From Planctomycetales bacterium (GTDB lineage Bacteria; Planctomycetota; SZUA-567), in assembly GCA_025997475.1 (NCBI GenBank), contig BNUQ01000030.1:1-22829 (forward strand): a DNA stretch of 22,829 bases, written 5' to 3'. The notes under the pieces are model-generated. The model did not search any database, was not told where the DNA came from, and saw only the letters and a list, made by a program, of their open reading frames with translations. Shown here piece by piece: positions 16,407-22,360 of the stretch (position 1 is the first letter of the stretch; each line of letters begins with the position of its first letter). The position numbers and the translations under genes are program-made.

Positions 16407-16664
16407 ACTTATCCGCATATCAAACTAATCGGCTGTTTGCCCCGTAGGGGCAAAATGTCGGTAGAAACGCCGCCGCCCTGAAACCGCGTCCCGTAGGGAC
16501 GCAATGTCGGTTAAATGGCGCTTGATGTCTCGCTACCGACATTCCGTCCTACGGGACTGGGAATTTTTACCGTATCGTTTCTACCGACATTGCGTCCCTA
16601 CGGGACGACGCTCGTTAATAGCAGGTCTAATAATCGCCGCGACCAATTGCAACTAATCTTGATA
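16407..16664. repeat. CCCGTAGGG / GTCGGTAGAAAC repeat element, copy A
   Basis: A ~258-bp element made of alternating direct and inverted units containing short palindromes such as GTCCCTACGGGAC and the linker ACCGACATT. It ends with a unique 52-bp tail (16613-16664, from CGTTAATAGCAGGTC to CTAATCTTGATA) that is identical at 22281-22332. It contains no gene. A heptamer arm lies on each side. Confidence 0.9.
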
Positions 16665-16702
16665 AAGAGATAGGTTCTAATTGTTGATATGACCGCTTCT
16701 AA

Positions 16703-16731
16703 CGTTCAACTTTTAACTCTCAACTCTCAAC
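16703..16731. repeat. Heptamer arm, right side of the CCCGTAGGG element
   Basis: Units GTTCAAC, TTTTAAC, TCTCAAC and TCTCAAC. It encodes the last residues and stop codon of the minus-strand purO-like gene. Confidence 0.85.
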
Positions 16732-17361
16732 CGCCAACTGCCACGCCCCGTCGGTTTCAACGGCGGCGACGGCGCAGACCGGATGCGCAAAATTCGCAAA
16801 CTCGTCGCCGCGCAAAATATGGCGGCACGCGGCGGCGGCGTTCACTTCCGGCAGGGCGGCGCAATTTTCCGGTGCGATAAAATTTCGCTCGTAAGTCGAT
16901 AAATAAAAACAGCGCCCCGCCGAGAGCGGCAACCGCCGCACCGCCAAACCGTCGTGGCGGACATAGCCGAGCCAGCCGTCTTCGCCGATTTTCGCGACCG
17001 CGACGATGCGCGGCGTTTGGTAATCGTCGTGTTCGTAGTCGAGCGTCGTGAGCGTCAGCGCGAGCGCGTCGCGGATATTCATTCCGCCGGCGATTTTTTC
17101 GGCAATCGGGTCGGTGTGACTGCCGTTGGATAAAACCGCCGCGCCGACGTCGGGGATAATCGCGGCGCAGTGATAGGCGATATACGGATTGCGAAAAATA
17201 TCCGTTTCGTAGCCGGTCTTGGGGACAATCGCGACGCGATTTTGATGCAGGCGCGGCTCGCGGTTGGGGAAACTCCGCGACGACACGCGATACATCAGCG
17301 CCAATTTTTTCGCCGGCGTCAAGCCGACCGCGACGATGCGCCCTAAATAAAGCGGTTCCAT
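16720..17361 (-). CDS. purO: IMP cyclohydrolase, archaeal PurO type
   Basis: 213 residues. RVSSRSFPNRE (about 25-35), NPYIAYHCAA, SNGSHTDPIAEKIAGG, DALALTLTTLDYEHDDYQTPRI and YVRHDGLAVRRLPL match the PurO family, which closes FAICAR to IMP, the last step of purine synthesis, in many archaea. Most bacteria use the unrelated bifunctional PurH. PurO-like genes do occur in some bacteria, so this is unusual but not unique. The gene stands alone on the minus strand, near gmk, another purine enzyme. AAAGGAGAAG before the ATG is a good ribosome-binding site. The last residues VES and the TGA stop are encoded by heptamer repeat units (16720-16731). Confidence 0.85.
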   Translation of the reverse strand: MEPLYLGRIVAVGLTPAKKLALMYRVSSRSFPNREPRLHQNRVAIVPKTGYETDIFRNPYIAYHCAAIIPDVGAAVLSNGSHTDPIAEKIAGGMNIRDALALTLTTLDYEHDDYQTPRIVAVAKIGEDGWLGYVRHDGLAVRRLPLSAGRCFYLSTYERNFIAPENCAALPEVNAAAACRHILRGDEFANFAHPVCAVAAVETDGAWQLAVES

Positions 17362-17380
17362 TGCTTCTCCTTTGAAAGAG

Positions 17381-17553
17381 CAGAGTTGAGAGTTTAGAGT
17401 TTAGAGTTTAAAGTTTAGAGTTGAAAGTTGAAAGTTGAAAGTTGAAAGTTCAGAGTTGAAAGTTCAGAGTTGAGCAGAGGTTGCGCTTCGCGCGTCTTAA
17501 AAATAAAACTCCACTCTCTCAACTCTCAACTCTCAACGCTGAACTCTAAACCC
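17381..17553. repeat. Heptamer-armed palindromic repeat, copy 6 (expanded left arm)
   Basis: The largest copy. A ~94-bp left arm of about 13 units (GAGTTGA, GTTTAGA, GTTGAAA), the full core (GTTGCGCTTCGCGCG, TCTTAAAAATAAAA, CTCCACT; about 17475-17515), and a ~40-bp right arm of inverted units. It lies between the start of purO and the tRNA gene. The unequal arm lengths suggest slippage expansion. Confidence 0.9.
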
Positions 17554-17600
17554 TACTTGACTTCGGCGCAATACTCGGTAACCTCCACCGCCGTTTAACC

Positions 17601-17677
17601 GGCCGAGTAGCGCAATTGGTTAGCGTACCAGACTGTCGATCTGGTGGTCGCGGGTTCGAATCCCGTCTCGGTCGCCA
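17601..17677 (+). tRNA. tRNA-Asp (anticodon GTC)
   Basis: The 77-nt cloverleaf folds completely: acceptor GGCCGAG with CTCGGTC, anticodon stem CCAGA/TCTGG around loop CTGTCGA (anticodon GTC), T-arm CGGGTTCGAATCCCG, discriminator G and an encoded CCA at 17675-17677. TTGACT at 17557-17562 could be its -35 box; I see no clear -10. A terminator follows after 9 bases. Confidence 0.97.
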
Positions 17678-17686
17678 AAATTATCA

Positions 17687-17730
17687 CGCGGACTGTATAG
17701 CGAAAACGCTACGCAGTCCGCGTTTTTTTT
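17687..17730 (+). terminator. Rho-independent terminator of tRNA-Asp
   Basis: Stem CGCGGACTG (17687-17695) and CAGTCCGCG (17714-17722), with an inner TAGCG/CGCTA stem around an AAAA loop, then eight T residues (17723-17730). Confidence 0.94.
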
Positions 17731-17740
17731 GACAAGGGAC

Positions 17741-17860
17741 ACGGCTGTGGTCGGGCAGACCGCCGCCGCGCAACAGATTTTTCTCAACGCCGACCAAGCG
17801 CTCTACCAAGCCAAAGAAACCGAACGCAATCGCGTCGTGCGCTATGAGGCGAGAGATTAG
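17741..17860 (+). pseudogene. C-terminal fragment of a GGDEF (diguanylate cyclase) domain
   Basis: An open frame ending at TAG 17858-17860 reads AAAQQIFLNADQALYQAKET then ERNRVVRYE. This is the final helix and strand of a GGDEF domain (typical form ADxALYxAKxxGRNRV). Only ~35-40 residues remain; the signature GGDEF loop and everything upstream are absent, and the tRNA terminator sits directly before it. It cannot make cyclic di-GMP. A GTG at 17747 could start a 37-residue peptide but no ribosome-binding site supports that. It looks like debris left by a deletion or integration next to the tRNA gene. Confidence 0.8.
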
Positions 17861-17893
17861 GGAATTTTAATAAAGTTGTTTCCCAACGCGGTT

Positions 17894-18075
17894 GCTCTAT
17901 TCAATTGCCACGCCTTTTAAGGCGTGGTCGGCGGTCAAAAAAAAGAACGGGCTTTAGCCCAAAATAAAAAATGCGGTCTCATTTCATCGGCTTTAGCCGA
18001 ATGACTGTTTGGGCTAAAGCCCTTTTTAGAGAGAACGCCAACCACGCCCTAAAGGGCGTGGCAATTGAATAGAGC
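17894..18075. repeat. 182-bp nested palindromic element
   Basis: Perfect 21-bp outer arms (17894-17914 and 18055-18075; they start GCTCTATTCAATTGCC). Each arm opens into its own small hairpin (CCACGCCTTTTAAGGCGTGG and CCACGCCCTAAAGGGCGTGG). Inside are further short palindromes built on GGGCTTTAGCCC and CGGCTTTAGCCG. No coding sequence is seen. A non-autonomous, MITE/REP-like mobile repeat is the simplest reading. Confidence 0.88.
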
Positions 18076-18129
18076 GTTCCCCAAGCGATATTACTCCGTG
18101 TTCGTCGTGCCTCCGTGAAAAATAAAAAA

Positions 18130-18153
18130 AGATTAGGACGCAAGGTCTAATCT
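18130..18153. repeat. Small hairpin AGATTAG...CTAATCT
   Basis: A 7-bp perfect stem with a ~10-nt loop followed by a C run, in the spacer before the YeaQ gene. Function unknown; without a T run it is not a typical terminator. Confidence 0.45.
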
Positions 18154-18312
18154 CCCCCCAAAAATAACAGTGGCGCGGCAAACGTTATCGCCTACAATAC
18201 CCCGCTTTTGGTGCGCCGCGTCTTGCGGCACGTCGATTGTATAGACGCCTGAATTTATTTTCACCGGTGTATTGTCGGTGTTTTTTGTCGGTAAAACAAC
18301 AAGGAGACAGTT

Positions 18313-18576
18313 ATGAGTTTCACTCTGGAAGGGATTATCATCTGGTTAATTGTCGGCGCGGTCGCCGGCTGGGGCGCGAGCAAACTGATGCACGAGCCGA
18401 GCCACAACTTGGTGCGCAACATCGTCATCGGCATTGTCGGCGCGGTTCTCGGCAACGCGATTTTGTCGCTGTTGCACGTCGGCGCGTTCATCATCAATTG
18501 GTGGATTACCGCGATTATCGTGGCGGTGGCGGGCGCGTGTTTGTTGATTTATCTTATTCGGCTACTCAAAAAGTAA
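18313..18576 (+). CDS. GlsB/YeaQ/YmgE-family small membrane protein
   Basis: 87 residues with three hydrophobic helices (about 7-25, 34-55 and 60-82). GIIIWLIVGAVAGWGASKLM and NIVIGIVGAVLGNAI are the signature of the family once called transglycosylase-associated, often induced by stress; its biochemical role is not established. AAGGAG lies ~7 bp before the ATG. Its stop codon overlaps the start of the next gene (TAATG at 18574-18578), so the two are very probably translated together. Confidence 0.9.
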   Translation: MSFTLEGIIIWLIVGAVAGWGASKLMHEPSHNLVRNIVIGIVGAVLGNAILSLLHVGAFIINWWITAIIVAVAGACLLIYLIRLLKK

Positions 18577-19415
18577 TGCAACCGACCGACTGTATCGACC
18601 TGCATATTCACTCCACCGCCTCCGACGGCGTGTTGCGTCCTCTTGAAGTCATCGAAGAGGCGCAATGGCGCGGCGTGTCGGCGGTGGCGCTTACCGACCA
18701 CGACACGGTGGACGGGGTCGCCGAGGCGCTCGCCGCCGGACGCGACAAAGGTATCGAAGTCATCGGCGGCGTCGAGTTGTCCTGCCAATATCGCAATCAC
18801 CAAGAAGCCCACATCGTCGGCTTGTTGCTTGAACCGGAAGCGTATTTGCTTTCGACCTTGACGCATCTGCGGCAGAGCCGCGGCGAGCGAATGAACAAGA
18901 TGCTCGCCAAACTCGCCAAACTCGGCATTCTCGTTAATTACGACGAACTCAAAGTTGACGAGCGGCAATCGCCGGGGCGTCCGCATTTGGCGCGGGCGCT
19001 TGTCAAGCGCAAAATCGTGTCCAACGTCGGCGAGGCGTTTGAGCGCTATCTCGGCGATTACGGTCCGGTGTATGTCGAGCGCGAGCGGCTGTCGGTGCCG
19101 GAGGCGGTCGAACTGATTAAAACGGCGGGCGGCGTGAGCATTTTGGCGCACCCCGGTCCGAGCGGTTTGCTGAATTGTTTGGACGATTTCCGCGACCTCG
19201 GCGTGCAGGGTCTCGAGGCGTATTATCCGCACCATTCGCCGGAGTTACGGCGGCAATTGTTGGATTATTGCGGCGCGCATCACCTGCTCGCCAGCGGCGG
19301 CAGTGATTTTCACGACCACAGCGAGCGCGTCGGCGGCATCGGCAATCCGCGGATGCCGTATAGTTGCCTGATGGCAATCAAAGAGCGCAAAGCGGCGACG
19401 CCGAAAAGCAATTAA
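18576..19415 (+). CDS. PHP-domain phosphoesterase (RNase AM / YciV type)
   Basis: 279 residues from the ATG at 18576. PHP metal motifs run in order: DLHIHSTASDG (HxH), LTDHDTVDG, GVELSC, HIVGLL, ILAHPGPSG and GGSDFHDH. The insertion between, with QSPGRPHLARALV, is that of the COG0613 family, whose members act as 3',5'-nucleotide bisphosphate phosphatases or 5'-3' exonucleases on short RNA. A three-metal active site in the cytoplasm is expected. The start overlaps the stop of the upstream membrane-protein gene and has no separate ribosome-binding site, so coupling is likely. The last codons (SN and stop) lie in AACAATT repeat units. Confidence 0.9.
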   Translation: MQPTDCIDLHIHSTASDGVLRPLEVIEEAQWRGVSAVALTDHDTVDGVAEALAAGRDKGIEVIGGVELSCQYRNHQEAHIVGLLLEPEAYLLSTLTHLRQSRGERMNKMLAKLAKLGILVNYDELKVDERQSPGRPHLARALVKRKIVSNVGEAFERYLGDYGPVYVERERLSVPEAVELIKTAGGVSILAHPGPSGLLNCLDDFRDLGVQGLEAYYPHHSPELRRQLLDYCGAHHLLASGGSDFHDHSERVGGIGNPRMPYSCLMAIKERKAATPKSN

Positions 19416-19512
19416 CAATTAAAAATTAAGAATTGAGGAGTGATTATTAAAATTTCGCTTCGCGATTTTGATAATCAAACGCCAGAATTGTTAATTGTTA
19501 ATTGTTAATTAG
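19411..19512. repeat. Heptamer-armed palindrome, AACAATT type, with TTCGCTTCGCGA core
   Basis: The left arm (19411-19435) of AACAATT/AAAATTA units, a central hairpin GATTATTAAAAT-TTCGCTTCGCG-ATTTTGATAATC (about 19442-19478), and the right arm (19486-19512) of AATTGTT units. The left arm overlaps the end of the PHP gene. Confidence 0.88.
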
Positions 19513-19563
19513 ATTAAGGATTACCCAACGACTCAAAATCAAAAACTAAAAAAGGGGAGAAGC

Positions 19564-20592
19564 ATGGCTACGATGTATTACGAGAAGGACATCAACCGCG
19601 AGTTGTTGCAAAACAAAACCATCGCGATTATCGGCTACGGCTCGCAAGGGCACGCGCACGCGCAAAATCTCCGCGACAGCGGTTTTAAGGTTATCGTCGC
19701 CAACCGCGCCGGTAGCGCCAACGCGCGCCTCGCCGAGGAACACGGTTTTACCGTGCATTCCGCCGAGGACGCCGCGCGACAAGCCGACGTGATGATGATT
19801 TTGCTCCCCGACGAAATTCAGGCGCGGGTCTATAAAAACGACATTGCCCCGCATTTGACCGCCGGCAAAATGTTGTTGTTCGCGCACGGTTTCAACATTC
19901 ATTTCGGGCAGATTGTCCCGCCCGCCAACGTCGATGTCGCGATGATTGCGCCGAAAGGTCCCGGACATTTAGTCCGCAGTGAATTTGAAAAAGGCGGCGG
20001 CGTCGCCTGTTTAATCGCCGTGCACCAAAATCCGAGCGGACAGGCGAAGGATTTGGCGCTGGCGTATGCGCTCGGTCTCGGCGGCGCGCGCGCGGGAATT
20101 ATCGAAACGACGTTTAAGGAAGAGACGGAAACGGATTTATTCGGCGAGCAAGCCGTGTTGTGCGGCGGCGCGTCGGAGTTGATTCGCGCCGGTTACCAGA
20201 CGTTGACGGACGCCGGTTATCAGCCGGAAATCGCCTATTTTGAGGTGATGCACGAATTGAAATTGATTGTCGATTTGTTCTATCAGGGCGGCTTGGCGTA
20301 TATGAATTACTCCGTGTCGAACACGGCGGAATACGGCGGGCAAACGCGCGGACCGCGCGTCGTCAACGAAACGTCGCGGCAGGCGATGCGCGAGATTTTG
20401 GAAGAAATCCAAAACGGCTCGTTCGCGCGCGAATGGCTGTGCGAATGTTTGGTCAACCAGCCGGTGTTGAAAAAATTGCGCGACCGCGACTCCGAGTCGC
20501 TCCTCGAAAAAACCGGCGCGGGCTTGCGCCGCTTGATGCCGTTCGTCAAACCGAAAGAAGTCCAACCCGACGGCGGGGTCAAAGCGGTTTAG
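19564..20592 (+). CDS. ilvC: Ketol-acid reductoisomerase, class I
   Basis: 342 residues, standard for class I. GYGSQGHAHAQNLRDSG (about 25-41) is the Rossmann dinucleotide motif; the following loop VANRAGSANAR fits NADPH preference. APKGPGHLVR, FKEETETDLFGEQAVLCGG and YFEVMHELKLIVDL carry the catalytic and Mg-binding residues. It converts acetolactate to dihydroxyisovalerate in valine/isoleucine/leucine synthesis. An AGGGGAGAAGC site supports the start. No ilvB/ilvN gene is adjacent. The TAG stop is the first part of the following repeat. Confidence 0.97.
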   Translation: MATMYYEKDINRELLQNKTIAIIGYGSQGHAHAQNLRDSGFKVIVANRAGSANARLAEEHGFTVHSAEDAARQADVMMILLPDEIQARVYKNDIAPHLTAGKMLLFAHGFNIHFGQIVPPANVDVAMIAPKGPGHLVRSEFEKGGGVACLIAVHQNPSGQAKDLALAYALGLGGARAGIIETTFKEETETDLFGEQAVLCGGASELIRAGYQTLTDAGYQPEIAYFEVMHELKLIVDLFYQGGLAYMNYSVSNTAEYGGQTRGPRVVNETSRQAMREILEEIQNGSFAREWLCECLVNQPVLKKLRDRDSESLLEKTGAGLRRLMPFVKPKEVQPDGGVKAV

Positions 20593-20718
20593 TTGATAGT
20601 TTTTAGTTGGTAGTTTTTAGTGGTGGAGTTTGGCGGTCAAAGATTCGCTTCGCGGGCGCTTGCGGATTTGCCGATAAAAACTCCGCCGCTACCAACTAAA
20701 AACTACCGACTATCAACT
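20591..20718. repeat. Heptamer-armed palindrome, AGTTGATAG/TTTTTAG type
   Basis: The left arm (20591-20630) starts AGTTGATAGTTTTTAGTTGG; the right arm (20689-20718) is its inverse, ending CTATCAACT. The core holds GATTCGCTTCGCGGGCG and a GATAAAAACTCCGCCGCT end, a diverged relative of the common core. It follows ilvC directly. Confidence 0.85.
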
Positions 20719-20839
20719 GAAGTTTTTAATTGTTAATTCACGCGCAAATCCTACAATCCGCCCCATTCGCGTGTCCGCGCCCTAACCGGCGGGACTCGTT
20801 TTTTTATTGTCCAATCCAAACGAAAAAGGAGTGTGAACT

Positions 20840-21739
20840 ATGGCAACCGCATTTTTAGGCGCGAGCGACGTGACGTTAGACCAAGCGGTGTTTTCCGTGA
20901 TTCCGGCGCCGAGCGAAGCGGGCGCGACTTACCTCACCGGTCAAAAAAACGCGCCGCAAGCCATCATCGACGCCTCGGCGCATCTCGAAAGTTTCGACGA
21001 AGAATTCGGGCGCGACTTGTTGGCGTTGGACGCCGTTCACACCGTTGACCCGGCGAGCGCGCCGTCCGACAGCGCGCTGTCGAACTGGTTGGTTGAACAA
21101 GTGAACGCCGCGCTGGCGGCGGTCGCGGTGCCGGTGGTTTTGGGCGGCGACGGCACGGTGTCGTATCCGGCGATTAAAGCCATCGCCGACCGCGCCCACG
21201 ACGAGCGGCAGGAATTGTCCGTTCTGCACATCGACGCGCACGCCGACTTAAACGAATTGGACGCCGGTGAAAATAATCTCAACGTGATGCGTAGCGTTCT
21301 TGCGCTCAAAACCAAAAACATTCATTTGTCGGAACTCGGCGTGCGCAGTTTAAGCCGCGCGGCGTTCGACCTCATCAGCGACGACGAGAACGGCGTGGAC
21401 TGCTTTTTCACTTCGGATTTGCGCAACGCCAGCGACGAACACTGGCAGGACGACGTGGTGAAAGAGTTGAGTTCGCCGGTGTATGTCAGCATCGATTTGT
21501 CGGCGTTGGCGACGGGTTTGGTGCCGAACGTCGGCAATCCCGAACCGGGGGGCTTTACGTGGTTGCAGTTGACGGGTTTGTTGCGCCGTTTGGCGACGCG
21601 CCGCCGCATCGCGGGAATTGACATTGTCGAACTTTGCCCGCATCCGAATTTGCCGACCAGCGATTACACGGTCGCGCGCCTTGTCTATAAATTGATGAAC
21701 GCCATCGTCGCCGGCGGCAAAGTGTTGGCGAAAAGTTAA
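20840..21739 (+). CDS. Ureohydrolase (agmatinase/arginase) family protein with two metal ligands missing
   Basis: 299 residues of the arginase/agmatinase fold: PAPSEAGATYLTGQKNAP near residue 22, VVLGGDGTVSYP at ~99-110, LHIDAHADLNELD at 129-141, YVSIDLSALATG at 215-226, GNPEPGGFTW at 232-241 and IDIVELCPHPN near 260. Active members bind two Mn ions through His (GGDH), D-x-H-x-D and D-x-D. Here the GGDH histidine is Gly105 and the second Asp of D-x-D is Ser221; Asp132, His134, Asp136 and Asp219 remain. One ligand is lost from each metal site, so normal hydrolysis of agmatine or arginine is doubtful. AAGGAG ~9 bp upstream supports the start. The reading frame is intact, so it appears to be maintained. 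Confidence 0.82.
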   Translation: MATAFLGASDVTLDQAVFSVIPAPSEAGATYLTGQKNAPQAIIDASAHLESFDEEFGRDLLALDAVHTVDPASAPSDSALSNWLVEQVNAALAAVAVPVVLGGDGTVSYPAIKAIADRAHDERQELSVLHIDAHADLNELDAGENNLNVMRSVLALKTKNIHLSELGVRSLSRAAFDLISDDENGVDCFFTSDLRNASDEHWQDDVVKELSSPVYVSIDLSALATGLVPNVGNPEPGGFTWLQLTGLLRRLATRRRIAGIDIVELCPHPNLPTSDYTVARLVYKLMNAIVAGGKVLAKS

Positions 21740-21830
21740 GCGGACCGCCCCGCGGCGGACGCTTTCGGCGGCAATCCTTTATTTATCGTCGTTTGATGCA
21801 AAAATCAGAACCCTAATAACCTATCCGCAT

Positions 21831-22332
21831 TTCGGACAATCATCTTGCCCCGTAGGGGCAATATGTCGGTAGAAACGCCGCCACCTAACAACCGCCCCCT
21901 TGGGGGCGCAATGTCGGTAGGGACGCAATGTCGGTTAAATGGCGCTTGATGTCTTGCTACCGACATTCCGTCCTACGGTTTCTACCGACATTGCGTCCCG
22001 ATGGGACGCGGTCTATTTTATCGCCGATTTTCTACCTACCTCCCGTCTTATGGGACGGACGTAAATGTCCCGCAGGGACATAATATCGGTAGAAAGCCCG
22101 ACATAAAAAAAATAATCCCGTCCCGTAGGGACGGAATTGGTCGTGCCGGACGAATTATTATCATGCAACCGTCATTCATTTTTCTACCGACATTGCGTCC
22201 CTACCGACATTCCGTCCCTACGGGACGGAAAATTTCTACCGTATCGTTTCTACCGGCATTGCGTCCTACGGGACGACGCCCGTTAATAGCAGGTCTAATA
22301 ATCGCCGCGACCAATTGCAACTAATCTTGATA
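21831..22332. repeat. CCCGTAGGG / GTCGGTAGAAAC repeat element, copy B (expanded)
   Basis: A ~500-bp element homologous to 16407-16664: both start with TATCCGCAT and a GCCCCGTAGGGGCAA unit, share the block with GGTTAAATGGCGCTTGATGTC, and end with the same 52-bp tail (22281-22332). Copy B has about 250 bp of extra direct and inverted units between. It ends 29 bp from the transposase remnant. No gene is seen. Confidence 0.9.
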
Positions 22333-22360
22333 TACTCAAGGCGAATTGTTTTGCGGAAAG

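Noticed and set aside
18237..18575. N-terminal extension of the PHP protein in the same frame
   Set aside because: The extension overlaps the well-supported YeaQ-type gene in another frame and has no ribosome-binding site; the PHP motifs begin right after the ATG at 18576.
21831..22332. CRISPR array
   Set aside because: The units occur in both orientations, abut each other without unique equal-length spacers, and no cas gene is present.
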